DNA of 64,000 nucleotides, taken from Luteibacter yeojuensis. GTDB taxonomy: Bacteria > Pseudomonadota > Gammaproteobacteria > Xanthomonadales > Rhodanobacteraceae. The DNA is taken from contig NZ_JZRB01000004.1 in the NCBI RefSeq assembly GCF_000964085.1, positions 62,001 to 126,000 of the forward strand. Direction: 5' to 3'. The position numbers were made by a program, and so were the translations under genes. The first letter of the stretch is position 1. Every line of letters begins with the position of its first letter. Below, one piece after another: positions 16,112 to 25,920 of this stretch. Under the pieces are notes generated by a model. The model ran no database searches and was not told the origin of the DNA. It worked only from the letters and a program-made list of their open reading frames with translations.

Positions 16112-17991
16112 GCGAGACCATCCGCCTCACCACCGCCCAGGCGCTGGTCCGCTACCTGCAGGCGCTCTACGGGCGCGATGCGGATGTCGACGAGGCCGAG
16201 CCGCTGTTCGGCGGCGTCTTCGCCATCTTCGGCCACGGCAACGTGGCCGGCCTGGGCGAGGCGCTGTACGAGGTGCGCGACACGTTCCCCACGTTCCGCG
16301 CGCACAACGAACAGGCCATGGCGCATGCGGCCATCGCCTATGCCAAGGCCAGCATGCGCCGCCGCATGATGGCCGTGACCACGTCGATCGGCCCGGGCGC
16401 CACCAACCTCGTCACCGCCGCCGCGCTGGCCCACGTGAACCGCCTGCCCGTGCTGCTGCTGCCCGGCGACATCTTCGTCTCGCGCGCGCCCGACCCGGTA
16501 CTGCAGCAGCTGGAGGATTTCAGCGACGGCACGGTGTCGGTCAACGACTGCTTCCGCCCCGTGTCGCGCTACTTCGACCGCATCATGCGCCCGGAGCAAC
16601 TGCTCACCGCGCTGCCCCGCGCGGTGCGCGCGCTCACCGACCCCGCGCTATGCGGCCCGGTGACGCTCGCCCTGCCGCAGGATGTGCAGGCCGAGGCCTA
16701 CGACTGGCCAGTGGCTTTTTTCGAGCCGCGCGAAATCGTGTTCCGTGCGCCGCAGCCCACCGACGACGAGCTCATGGCCGCCCTCGATGCCATCGAGGCA
16801 TCCGAGCGGCCGGTGATGATCCTTGGCGGCGGCGCCCTGTATGCCAGGGCCACCCCTGAAATCCTTGCCTTCGCCGACAAGCACGGCGTGCCTGTATGCG
16901 AGACGCAGGCCGGCAAGGGCGCCATGCCGTGGAACCACCCGTTGCAGCTGGGCCCGGCCGGCGTCTGTGGCTCCACCGCGGCAAACGCCCTGCTGCGCGA
17001 CGCCGACCTCATCATCGCGGTGGGCACGCGCCTGCAGGACTTCACCACGGGCTCGAACGCCTTGTTCCGCCACGTACCCATCGTCTCGGTCAATGTGAAC
17101 GCGTTCGACGCGCTCAAGGGCAACGGCATCGAGGTGATCGGCGACGCCGCCCAGGTGCTCGATGACCTCACCTTCGGGCTGGAAGACTGGGCCGCGCCGG
17201 AAACCTGGACCGAACGCGCCCGCGGTGCCGCCCTCGCGTGGGTGGATATCGTGACCCGCATCACCAGCCAGCGTGCCGCGCCCCCGGGCCGGCTGCCGTA
17301 CGACGGCGAGGTCATCGGCGCCGTGCAGCGCTCTTCGCCCACGTCGGCCATGGGCGATATCGTCGTCTGCGCCGCAGGCACGCTGCCCGCCGAGCTGGAG
17401 AAACTGTGGCGCACGGAAACCCCGGGCGGCTACCACATGGAATACGGCTACTCGTGCATGGGCTACGAGATCGCCGGCGGCCTGGGCGTGAAGATGGCCG
17501 AGCCCGGGCGCGAGGTGATCGTCATGGTCGGCGACGGCAGCTACCTCATGATGAATTCCGAGATCGCCACCTCGGTGATGCTCGACGCGAAGCTCATCAT
17601 CGTGCTGCTCGACAACCGCGGCTACGGCTGCATCAACCGCCTGCAGCAGGCGGTGGGCGGCGCGCCGTTCAACAACATGTTCGACAACTGCCTGCAAGGC
17701 GCGCACGGTGCACCTCGCATCGATTTCGCGGCGCACGCGCGCTCGCTGGGTGCCATCGCCGAGCACGTCGCCGATATCGCGGGCCTGGAAGCCGCGCTGG
17801 AACGCGCGCGCGCCGCCGACCGCACCTACCTCATCAGCATCGACACGGACCACACCCGCACCACCGACGAGGGCGGCGCGTGGTGGGACGTGGCGGTGCC
17901 CGAAGTCTCCACGCGGGGAGCCGTGCGCGATGCGCGCGCCGGCTACGAAACCGCCATCGCGGGCCGCAAGGCCGGGAACACGCCAGCATGA
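16108..17991 (+). CDS. iolD: 3D-(3,5/4)-trihydroxycyclohexane-1,2-dione acylhydrolase
   Basis: A 627-residue thiamine diphosphate enzyme that opens the ring of trihydroxycyclohexanedione to give 5-deoxyglucuronate. The N-terminal pyrimidine-binding domain has the catalytic glutamate in FRAHNEQAMAHAAIAYAKA. The central domain is the usual acetolactate-synthase-like fold. The C-terminal pyrophosphate domain has VMVGDGSYLMMNSEIATS ending in DNRGYG (GDG...N motif for Mg-ThDP). Length matches characterised IolD. Start and stop overlap the neighbours by the ATGA arrangement, indicating translational coupling with iolC and iolE. Confidence 0.95.
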   Translation: MSETIRLTTAQALVRYLQALYGRDADVDEAEPLFGGVFAIFGHGNVAGLGEALYEVRDTFPTFRAHNEQAMAHAAIAYAKASMRRRMMAVTTSIGPGATNLVTAAALAHVNRLPVLLLPGDIFVSRAPDPVLQQLEDFSDGTVSVNDCFRPVSRYFDRIMRPEQLLTALPRAVRALTDPALCGPVTLALPQDVQAEAYDWPVAFFEPREIVFRAPQPTDDELMAALDAIEASERPVMILGGGALYARATPEILAFADKHGVPVCETQAGKGAMPWNHPLQLGPAGVCGSTAANALLRDADLIIAVGTRLQDFTTGSNALFRHVPIVSVNVNAFDALKGNGIEVIGDAAQVLDDLTFGLEDWAAPETWTERARGAALAWVDIVTRITSQRAAPPGRLPYDGEVIGAVQRSSPTSAMGDIVVCAAGTLPAELEKLWRTETPGGYHMEYGYSCMGYEIAGGLGVKMAEPGREVIVMVGDGSYLMMNSEIATSVMLDAKLIIVLLDNRGYGCINRLQQAVGGAPFNNMFDNCLQGAHGAPRIDFAAHARSLGAIAEHVADIAGLEAALERARAADRTYLISIDTDHTRTTDEGGAWWDVAVPEVSTRGAVRDARAGYETAIAGRKAGNTPA

Positions 17992-18896
17992 AGAACGACC
18001 CCATCCGCATCGGCATCAACCCCATTTCGTGGAGCAACGACGACCTGCCGTCGCTGGGCGGCGAGACGCCGCTTTCCACCGCGCTCACCGAAGGCAAGGC
18101 CATCGGCTACGAAGGCTTCGAGCTGGGCAACAAGTTCCCGAAAGAACCCGAGGCGCTGCGCGACCTGATGGCGGGCTACGGCCTCGACGTGGTAAGCGGC
18201 TGGTATTCCGGCCGCGCCGCGGTACGCCCCGCGAAAGAGGAAATCGTTGCCGTCGGCAAGCACCTGCGCCTCCTGGCCGAAAACGGCTGCAAGGTGATGG
18301 TGTACGGCGAGGTGGCCAACGCCATCCAGGGCGAGCCGCAGCCGCTGTACAAGCGCCCGCGCCTGCGCACGGCCGATGAGTGGAAGCGCTACGGCGACAA
18401 CCTCACCGAGTTCGCGAAGTTCACGCTCGCGCACGGCGTGCGCCTGGCCTACCACCACCACATGGGCGCCTACGTGGAATCGCCCGACGACGTGGACCAG
18501 CTCATGGCACACACCGGCGAGGAGGTGGGCCTGCTCTTCGACAGCGGCCATACCTACTTCGGTGGCGGCGACCCGCTCGCGGTGCTGGACAAGCACATCG
18601 GCCGCATCTGCCACGTCCACTGCAAGGACGTGCGCCCGGGCGTGGTTCGCATGGCACGCAACCGGCACTGGACCTTCCTGCAGTCGGTGCTCAACGGCGC
18701 ATTCACGGTGCCGGGCGATGGCGTCATCGACTTCGCCGGTATCATCGCCAGCCTCAAGCGCCACGGGTACCAGGGCTGGCTGGTGGTCGAGGCGGAGCAG
18801 GACCCGGCCGTGGCGCCCAGCTACGCGTTCGCGGAGAAGGGCTACCAGACCCTGCGCCAGCTGCTCGACCGCGAACCGGTGAAGGAGGTCGCATGA
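17988..18896 (+). CDS. iolE: Myo-inosose-2 dehydratase
   Basis: IolE removes water from scyllo-inosose to form trihydroxycyclohexane-1,2-dione. The 302-residue protein is a xylose-isomerase-like TIM barrel. It begins IRIGINPISWSNDDLPSLGG, typical of IolE, and shows metal-ligand regions in LAYHHHMGAYVES, LLFDSGHTYFGGGD and HVHCKDVRP, ending in LVVEAEQDP. The ATG overlaps the iolD stop by 4 bases; the stop overlaps the iolB start by 4 bases. It acts between IolG and IolD. Confidence 0.95.
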   Translation: MKNDPIRIGINPISWSNDDLPSLGGETPLSTALTEGKAIGYEGFELGNKFPKEPEALRDLMAGYGLDVVSGWYSGRAAVRPAKEEIVAVGKHLRLLAENGCKVMVYGEVANAIQGEPQPLYKRPRLRTADEWKRYGDNLTEFAKFTLAHGVRLAYHHHMGAYVESPDDVDQLMAHTGEEVGLLFDSGHTYFGGGDPLAVLDKHIGRICHVHCKDVRPGVVRMARNRHWTFLQSVLNGAFTVPGDGVIDFAGIIASLKRHGYQGWLVVEAEQDPAVAPSYAFAEKGYQTLRQLLDREPVKEVA

Positions 18897-19690
18897 GCCT
18901 GCTCGTCAAGGCCGCCGCCCAGGGCGAGGCCATCGTCACCGTCACCCCGGAATCGGCCCACTGGAAACACGTGGGCTTCGCCGCCCGCCGCGTGAAGGCC
19001 GGCGACACCACCACCATCACGCTGCCCGCGGACCGCGAGGGCTGCCTGGTGGTGCTCACGGGCACCGTCGACATCAGCGTGGCCGGCCGCGACTGGACGC
19101 ACCTCGGCGGCCGTGCCAGCGTCTTCGACGACCGCTCGCCACACGCGGTGTACGCGCCGCCGTCGTCCACCTACAGGGTGACGGCACGCGACGATGCGGA
19201 ACTCGCGCTCGCCTCGGCGCCGGCCACGGGCCGCTTCGAGGCGCGCCTGATCGAGCCGGCAAGCATGAAGCGCTCCGTGCGCGGCACGGGCGCCAACACG
19301 CGCTACGTGTGCGACATCCTGCCCGAGACCGAACCCGCCGAAGCGCTGCTGGTGGTGGAGGTCCTCACGCCGGCCGGGCATTCCTCCAGCTACCCGCCGC
19401 ACAAGCACGACACCGACAACCTGCCGGAAGAGAGCGTGCTGGAGGAAACCTACTACCACCGCATCGACCCGCCGCAGGGCTTCGCGTTCCAGCGCGTGTA
19501 CACCGACGAGCGCGACATCGACGAATCCATGGCCGTGGGCAACCACGACGTGGTGATGGTGCCGCGTGGCTACCACCCGGTGGTGATGCCGCATGGCTAC
19601 CGCGGCTACTACCTCAATGTCATGGCCGGTCCGCGCCGCGAATGGCACTTCCGCAACGACCCCGCCCACGAATGGATGATCGCGCGCTAA
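18893..19690 (+). CDS. iolB: 5-deoxy-glucuronate isomerase
   Basis: IolB converts 5-deoxyglucuronate to 5-dehydro-2-deoxygluconate, the substrate of the IolC kinase domain. The 265-residue protein belongs to the KduI/IolB bicupin family. Visible metal-binding and active-site stretches are SSSYPPHKHDTDNLPEES, LEETYYHRIDPPQGFAFQR and VPRGYHPVVMPHGYRGYYLN. A GAAGGAGG ribosome binding site lies inside the end of iolE, and the ATG overlaps the iolE stop. Length is typical of the family. Confidence 0.94.
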   Translation: MSLLVKAAAQGEAIVTVTPESAHWKHVGFAARRVKAGDTTTITLPADREGCLVVLTGTVDISVAGRDWTHLGGRASVFDDRSPHAVYAPPSSTYRVTARDDAELALASAPATGRFEARLIEPASMKRSVRGTGANTRYVCDILPETEPAEALLVVEVLTPAGHSSSYPPHKHDTDNLPEESVLEETYYHRIDPPQGFAFQRVYTDERDIDESMAVGNHDVVMVPRGYHPVVMPHGYRGYYLNVMAGPRREWHFRNDPAHEWMIAR

Positions 19691-19714
19691 GCGCGCGACG
19701 GAGACACACGACCC

Positions 19715-21238
<1,524 letters not shown>

Positions 21239-21354
21239 TACGACAAATATTGATTATGATTCGTCGGTTGTGCACACCGAACATGGTGCGATGCAACTGA
21301 GATAAACAAAAACCACGTACGAAAAAAAGTAATTATTTTCAGGGAGAAGGGTTC
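21239..21354 (+). promoter_or_regulatory. AT-rich leader of the porin gene
   Basis: This 116-bp spacer is unusually AT-rich for the region (for example ACAAATATTGATTATGATTC and a run near 21319-21341). It ends with a strong GGGAGAAGG ribosome binding site. It probably carries a promoter of the porin's own in addition to read-through from the iol operon. An imperfect TTGTGCACACC/GGTGCGATGCAA dyad lies at about 21268-21296. No GGAA-N6-TTCC site is visible. Confidence 0.45.
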
Positions 21355-22683
21355 ATGCTTACGAATCTGATCAAGCGTCCCCTCGCCGGCGTCATCCTGG
21401 CAGGGCTCGCGTTCGCCGGCGCTGCCCACGCCGACGATTCGCCGAGTGCCATCGGCAGCAGCAACAGCAAGTATTTCTTCGGGGACTGGAACGGCGAGCG
21501 CACGCGCCTCGAAGAAAAAGGCATCACCTTCGACTTCGGCTACGGCTTCGAAGCCGCGCACAACTACTCCGGCGGCGACCGCAACATCACCCGCTACACC
21601 GACCAGTGGAAATTCGGTGCCGCGTTCGATCTGCAGAAGCTCTGGGGCTGGGACGGCGCCAAGTTCAACATCATGGTCACCGACCGTAACGGCCGCGACA
21701 TCGGTGCCGACGCCAACATCGGCAACAACCAGCTGATCCAGGAAGTGTACGGCCGCGGCCAGACCTGGCACCTCACGGTGCTGTCGCTGGAGCAGAAGTT
21801 CTTCGACGGCCGCCTCACGTGGAAACTCGGCCGCCTGCCGGTCGGCGAGGACATCAACAACTTCTCGTGCGACTTCATGAACCTGTCGTTCTGCGGCGCC
21901 CAGCCGGGCAACATCGTGGGCGACTACTGGATCAACTGGCCGACCAGCCAGTGGGCCACCGTGCTGAAGTACAACACCAGCGATGATACGTTCATCCAGC
22001 TGGCGGGTTACCAGATGAACCCGAAGTACCCGGACGACAGCTACGCGCGGCACAAGGGCCTCGTGCCTGATTTCCCGAGCGGCACCACCGGCGCCCTCAT
22101 CCCGCTCGAGTTCGGCTGGAAGCCCAGCATCAACGGCCTGCCGGGTTCGTACCGTGTTGGCGTCTGGTACAACACCTCGAAGGGCGACGACCTGTACCTC
22201 AACGACCAGCACCAGCCGCTCGCCGAGTTCGGTGGCACGCCGCTGCAGCACGATTCCCGCCGCGGTGCGTGGATCACGTTCCAGCAGCAGGTCACCGGCA
22301 CCGCCGGCGGCAAGGGCGCCACGGTGTTCCTGAACATCACGGCCGCGGACCACGCCACGTCCGCCACCAACGCCCAGGTGGCGTTCGGCACGGAGTACAA
22401 GGGCATCTTCGACCGCCCCAACGACTTCGTCGGCGCGGCCATCGCCTTCACCCATGCCAATGGCTACGCGGCGCGCAACCAGCGCCTGCTGAACCAGCTG
22501 AACCCGGATAACCCGGCCATCGTCAACGACGGGTCGGAGAAGGTGGCTGAAGTGTTCTACAGCTGGTCGCCGATCCCCTCGATCGCCATCCGCCCGAACC
22601 TGCAGTACATCAAGGACCCGGGCGGCAGCAACAAGCGCGACGACGCGTTCATCCTGGGCCTGAAGACCAGCATCGCGTTCTGA
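21355..22683 (+). CDS. OprB-family carbohydrate porin
   Basis: A 442-residue outer-membrane beta-barrel with a signal peptide (about residues 1-26, ending AGAAHA). The start of the mature part, YFFGDWNGERTRLEEKGITFDFGY, is typical of OprB carbohydrate-selective porins, as are LTWKLGRLPVGEDINNF and PSIAIRPNLQYIKDPGGSNKRDDAFILGLKTSIAF, where the last residue is the terminal phenylalanine used for barrel insertion. Its place directly after mmsA suggests it admits inositol or related polyols through the outer membrane; this is inference from context. Confidence 0.88.
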   Translation: MLTNLIKRPLAGVILAGLAFAGAAHADDSPSAIGSSNSKYFFGDWNGERTRLEEKGITFDFGYGFEAAHNYSGGDRNITRYTDQWKFGAAFDLQKLWGWDGAKFNIMVTDRNGRDIGADANIGNNQLIQEVYGRGQTWHLTVLSLEQKFFDGRLTWKLGRLPVGEDINNFSCDFMNLSFCGAQPGNIVGDYWINWPTSQWATVLKYNTSDDTFIQLAGYQMNPKYPDDSYARHKGLVPDFPSGTTGALIPLEFGWKPSINGLPGSYRVGVWYNTSKGDDLYLNDQHQPLAEFGGTPLQHDSRRGAWITFQQQVTGTAGGKGATVFLNITAADHATSATNAQVAFGTEYKGIFDRPNDFVGAAIAFTHANGYAARNQRLLNQLNPDNPAIVNDGSEKVAEVFYSWSPIPSIAIRPNLQYIKDPGGSNKRDDAFILGLKTSIAF

Positions 22684-22694
22684 TCCAGCCCACG

Positions 22695-22779
22695 TAGGAG
22701 CCCACCCCGTGGGCGACAGCGTTTGGCGATGAGCTGCGGCTTTTCGCTAAAAGCTGTCGCCCACCGGTGTGGGCTCCTA
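22695..22779. repeat. REP-like hairpin, family A
   Basis: Arms TAGGAGCCCACCCCGTGGGC and GCCCACCGGTGTGGGCTCCTA with a longer loop that contains a second small stem. It separates convergent genes and runs into the stop codon of the CPXCG protein gene on the other strand. Confidence 0.82.
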
Positions 22780-22968
22780 CCCGTCGTTTTCGGCGCTGGC
22801 GGTGAGCTCGAAGCTGCCATCGCCCTCGTCGACGACCAGCCGCATCACGATGGGGCGGCAGCATACCTGGCAGTCCTCGATGTAGCCCTGGCTGCCGGCC
22901 GAGGTATCCACGGCCACCTCGATGGTCTCCCCGCAATAGGGGCAGGCGATATCAGTGAATTCATACAT
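22777..22968 (-). CDS. CPXCG motif-containing cysteine-rich protein
   Basis: A 63-residue protein of the Cys_rich_CPXG family (PF14255). The N-terminal CPYCGE and central CQVCCRP motifs form a likely four-cysteine zinc site, followed by a beta-rich acidic tail. Members are small cytosolic proteins of unknown role, common in gammaproteobacteria. Its stop codon lies inside the end of a family A REP hairpin. It is divergent from the HAD hydrolase gene, 39 bases apart. Confidence 0.85.
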   Translation of the reverse strand: MYEFTDIACPYCGETIEVAVDTSAGSQGYIEDCQVCCRPIVMRLVVDEGDGSFELTASAENDG

Positions 22969-23007
22969 GGCGGTATCCTATCGCGGCATGCAACCCGGGA
23001 TAGCCCC

Positions 23008-23715
23008 ATGATCGACCTCATCGGCTTCGACGGCGACGATACGCTCTGGCACAGCCAGGAGTATTACGACCGCGCGCAGGACACCTTCGAAGCCATCCTC
23101 GGCAAGTACATCGACCTCGACAGCGGCAACCTGCGCGATAGCCTGCTGGCCACCGAGCGCGGCAACATCGCCCTGTTCGGCTACGGCGCCAAGGGCATGG
23201 CCCTCTCGATGATCGAATCCGCCATCGAGCTGACCGATGGCCGCATCGAGGCCCGCGATATCCACCGCATCGTCAAGCTGGGCAAGGATGTGCTCGCGCA
23301 CCCCGTGGAGCTCCTGCCGGGCATCCGCGACGCCGTCCACCGCGTGGCCCAGACCCACCGGGTGGTGCTGATCACCAAGGGCGACCTGTTCCACCAGGAG
23401 TACAAGGTGGCCCGCTGCGGACTGGCCGACGTGTTCCACCGCATCGAGATCGTCTCGGAGAAGGACCCGGCCGCCTACGAGCGCCTGTTCCGCGAGTTCG
23501 AGGTCACCGCCGACCGGTTCGCCATGGTGGGCAATTCCCTCAAGTCGGATATCCAGCCCGTGGTGGAGCTGGGCGGCTGGGGCGTGTACATGCCCTACCA
23601 CAGCACCTGGGCCCATGAGGTGGTCACCGGGTTCAACATGACCGACAGGGTCATCGAGGTCCACGGCGCCGAGGCCATCCCCGAGGCCATCGGCCGGATG
23701 GACGCCGCGGCCTGA
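23008..23715 (+). CDS. HAD-family hydrolase
   Basis: A 235-residue haloacid dehalogenase-type phosphatase. Motif I is GFDGDDTLW (the expected nucleophile and acid/base aspartates), motif II is VVLITKGD, the lysine of motif III is in EIVSEKDP, and motif IV is MVGNSLKSDIQP. A helical cap lies between motifs I and II (about residues 20-95). HAD proteins dephosphorylate small metabolites in the cytosol; the substrate here is unknown. The start at 23008 immediately precedes motif I; a longer upstream frame would cross the divergent CPXCG gene. It is followed by the YihY-type gene after 40 bases. Confidence 0.88.
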   Translation: MIDLIGFDGDDTLWHSQEYYDRAQDTFEAILGKYIDLDSGNLRDSLLATERGNIALFGYGAKGMALSMIESAIELTDGRIEARDIHRIVKLGKDVLAHPVELLPGIRDAVHRVAQTHRVVLITKGDLFHQEYKVARCGLADVFHRIEIVSEKDPAAYERLFREFEVTADRFAMVGNSLKSDIQPVVELGGWGVYMPYHSTWAHEVVTGFNMTDRVIEVHGAEAIPEAIGRMDAAA

Positions 23716-23755
23716 GTCCACGTTTTTTTCGCGCGGCACCGCCCACCCTATCCGC

Positions 23756-24718
23756 ATGGACCGCAGGATCAACCTAGGCTTCCAGGTCGTGAAGACCACC
23801 GCGAAGGGCTTCAGCGACGATGAGCTGATGACCCGCGCGGCTGCCCTCGCCTTCTATTCCGCCCTCTCGTTCGCCCCGCTGCTGGTGCTGCTGCTTTGGG
23901 TGGTGGCCTCGTTGCGGCCCGAATGGCAGGCGCAGCTCATCGACGGCCTGAACGGGCTGGTGGGCCAGCGCGCGTCCGGTGCCGTCGCCCTGGTCATCGA
24001 GAACGCCAAGCAGCGGCCCAGCGTGGGCAGCATGGCCGGCCTGATCGGCCTGGGCGTGACCCTGGTGGGTGCCTCGGCGGTCTTCGCCCAGTTGCAGGGC
24101 GCCCTGAACCGGGTGTGGAGCCTACAACCGCGGCCCGGCAATACCAGCCGCGCCATCCTGGGCTGGCTGCGGGCCCGCCTGCATGCGCTGGGCCTGCTGC
24201 TGTCACTGGCGTTCCTGCTGGTCATCTCGTTTTCGGCCAGCGCGCTTATCGCCGTGTTCGTCCGCGGCGGCACGGTGGGCTGGCATGCCCTGGAGATGGT
24301 GATCTCCTTCGCTGTGTTCGTCCTGATCTTCGGCGCGATCTACAAGGTGCTGCCTGACGCGATCATTGAATGGCGCGACGCGCTGATCGGCGCCTCGCTC
24401 ACGGCCCTGCTCTTTGTCATCGGCAAGTACGCCATCGGCATCTACCTCGAGCGCAGCAACGTGGGCGGCCCCTACGGGCCCGCGGGTGGCGTGGTGGTGT
24501 TGCTGGTGTGGGTGTATTACTCGGCGCTTATCCTGCTGCTGGGCGCGGAACTCACCGAAGCCGTAGCCGAGGCGCGCGGAACCCCAATTAAACCGCGGCC
24601 ATACGCCATGTCGGTGAAGCGCGTGGATCCGGCCCCTGTTGACCCCTCCATCACGACGGCGGCGGTATCCCTGAAACCCGCTAACGACACACGCGTTGAT
24701 AAGGAGGACCCCTCATGA
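23756..24718 (+). CDS. YihY/virulence factor BrkB-family membrane protein
   Basis: A 320-residue inner-membrane protein of the BrkB/YihY family (PF03631). Six or so membrane segments are visible, with the conserved starts ALAFYSALSFAPLLVLLLW (helix 1), IGLGVTLVGASAVFAQLQGALNRVW and YGPAGGVVVLLVWVYYSALILLLGAELT. The older name ribonuclease BN was an error for this family; its function is unsettled. The C-terminal 45 residues are hydrophilic. The stop codon overlaps the start of the glycine-zipper gene (ATGA), suggesting co-translation. Confidence 0.9.
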   Translation: MDRRINLGFQVVKTTAKGFSDDELMTRAAALAFYSALSFAPLLVLLLWVVASLRPEWQAQLIDGLNGLVGQRASGAVALVIENAKQRPSVGSMAGLIGLGVTLVGASAVFAQLQGALNRVWSLQPRPGNTSRAILGWLRARLHALGLLLSLAFLLVISFSASALIAVFVRGGTVGWHALEMVISFAVFVLIFGAIYKVLPDAIIEWRDALIGASLTALLFVIGKYAIGIYLERSNVGGPYGPAGGVVVLLVWVYYSALILLLGAELTEAVAEARGTPIKPRPYAMSVKRVDPAPVDPSITTAAVSLKPANDTRVDKEDPS

Positions 24719-25038
24719 AGAAGCCTCTCATGGCCCTGGTGGCAGCCACCCTCGCCTTCGGCGCCGTCGCGCCGGCGTTCGCACGGCACCAGGTGTGCGA
24801 AGACGTCGAGACCAAGCAGATCAATTCCAAGGACAACAACCGCCTGATTGGCACGGGCGTGGGCGCCGTCGCCGGCGGCCTGCTGGGCAACCAGGTGGGT
24901 GGCGGCAAGGGCAAGACGCTGGCCACCGTGGGCGGCGCCGTCGCCGGCGGCGTGGTGGGTAACCAGGTGCAGAAGAACCACCAGGACAAGAACGCTACGT
25001 ACCGGACGGAGCGGCGGTGTCATTGGGTTGAGGATTGA
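24715..25038 (+). CDS. Glycine zipper 2TM domain protein
   Basis: A 107-residue exported protein with a signal peptide (residues 1-23, ending APAFA) and two glycine-zipper stretches, GTGVGAVAGGLLGNQVGG and ATVGGAVAGGVVGNQVQ, as in the Rickettsia 17-kDa antigen family (PF05433). Two cysteines flank the zipper (CEDVE near the N-terminus and RRCHWVED at the end). Unlike SlyB/17-kDa lipoproteins there is no lipobox cysteine at the cleavage site. Such proteins sit in or near the outer membrane. An AAGGAGG ribosome binding site lies inside the end of the upstream gene. Confidence 0.85.
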   Translation: MKKPLMALVAATLAFGAVAPAFARHQVCEDVETKQINSKDNNRLIGTGVGAVAGGLLGNQVGGGKGKTLATVGGAVAGGVVGNQVQKNHQDKNATYRTERRCHWVED

Positions 25039-25046
25039 GGCAGGGC

Positions 25047-25070
25047 ATCGCGCGCGAGCGCGCTCCCACA
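25047..25070. repeat. Half REP-like element, family B
   Basis: ATCGCGCGCGAGCGCGCTCC followed by CACA is the right arm of the family B hairpin without a left arm. It lies just after the glycine-zipper gene. Confidence 0.6.
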
Positions 25071-25118
25071 GGGGTTGCGGCTCGGGTGTAAGGTTGGGGC
25101 CGCGAGGGCGGTCTATTG

Positions 25119-25144
25119 GGAAGGGCGCCAGCGGGCGCCCTTCC
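25119..25144 (+). terminator. Strong hairpin between the glycine-zipper gene and msrB
   Basis: GGAAGGGCGCC and its perfect complement GGCGCCCTTCC flank a 4-base loop (AGCG). The sequence after it (TTGCTTCC) is only mildly T-rich. It ends 7 bases before the CGGAGG ribosome binding site of msrB, so it could terminate the upstream message or act in the msrB leader. Confidence 0.55.
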
Positions 25145-25161
25145 TTGCTTCCGGAGGTCCC

Positions 25162-25773
25162 ATGCGCCGCCATGATCCTGAACGCCGCCGTTTCCTGTCC
25201 GTTTTCGCCGTGACCGCGGCCGCGGCGTCCTCGCTCCCGTTCATCTTCAAGGCCACCCGGCCCGCGGTGGCCGCCGAGGCGCCGAAGCCGATGCAGGCCG
25301 GCAACGTCACGCTGGATTGCTTCGCGCCCGACAAGAAGCCGCTGGGCAGCTGCGTGGAGGCGAAGGTGGTGATGACCGACGAGCAGTGGCGGCAGAAGCT
25401 GGATTCGCGCTCGTACTACGTCACGCGCCACGAGGGCACCGAGCCGGCCTACACCGGGCCCGGCTGGAACCGGCATGACAATGGCCTGTACCGTTGCATC
25501 GGCTGCGATACCGCGCTGTTCGATTCAGCGACGAAGTTTGATTCCGGCACGGGCTGGCCGAGTTTTTGGCAACCGATCTCGAAGCGGAACATCGTGCAGA
25601 CCGACGACCGCAGCCTGGTGGAAGACCGCACGGCGGTGAGTTGCGCCCGTTGCGGCGCGCATCTTGGGCATGTGTTTGACGATGGCCCGGATCCGACGGG
25701 CTTGCGCTACTGCATGAATGCGGTGGCCATGCACTTCGTGCCGGTGCCTGGGGTGCATATCACCTTGTCTTAA
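25162..25773 (+). CDS. msrB: Exported methionine-R-sulfoxide reductase MsrB
   Basis: MsrB reduces the R form of methionine sulfoxide in proteins. The 203-residue protein has the catalytic cysteine in GLRYCMNAVAM (C184), zinc-binding pairs C112/C115 (RCIGCDTALF) and C161/C164 (CARCGAHLGH), and the FDSGTGWPSFWQP substrate region. Cytosolic MsrB is about 130-145 residues. This one has about 60 extra N-terminal residues starting MRRHDPERRRFLSVFAVTAA, a twin-arginine (Tat) type signal followed by a hydrophobic stretch, so it is probably exported folded to the periplasm. The CGGAGG ribosome binding site supports this start. Confidence 0.9.
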   Translation: MRRHDPERRRFLSVFAVTAAAASSLPFIFKATRPAVAAEAPKPMQAGNVTLDCFAPDKKPLGSCVEAKVVMTDEQWRQKLDSRSYYVTRHEGTEPAYTGPGWNRHDNGLYRCIGCDTALFDSATKFDSGTGWPSFWQPISKRNIVQTDDRSLVEDRTAVSCARCGAHLGHVFDDGPDPTGLRYCMNAVAMHFVPVPGVHITLS

Positions 25774-25794
25774 AAGCCACTGAGACCAAAAGAC

Positions 25795-25861
25795 TGTGGG
25801 AGCGCGCTTGCGCGCGATGGGTTGTGTCGCAAGAGCCATCGCGCGCAAGCGCGCTCCCACA
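25795..25861. repeat. REP-like hairpin, family B
   Basis: Arms TGTGGGAGCGCGCTTGCGCG and the complementary CGCGCAAGCGCGCTCCCACA flank a loop of about 24 bases. It lies between convergent msrB and the S9 peptidase gene, next to a bidirectional terminator. Confidence 0.85.
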
Positions 25862-25889
25862 AGGTAACGGCCCACAAGATCCGGGCAAG

Positions 25890-25920
25890 AAAAAGGGCCC
25901 CAGGGGCCCTTTTCGTTTTA
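25890..25920. terminator. Bidirectional Rho-independent terminator
   Basis: AAAAGGGCCCC and GGGGCCCTTTT form a compact stem with A-tracts on one side and TTTTCGTTTT on the other, so it can stop transcription from both msrB and the convergent S9 peptidase gene. It touches the S9 peptidase stop codon. Confidence 0.85.
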
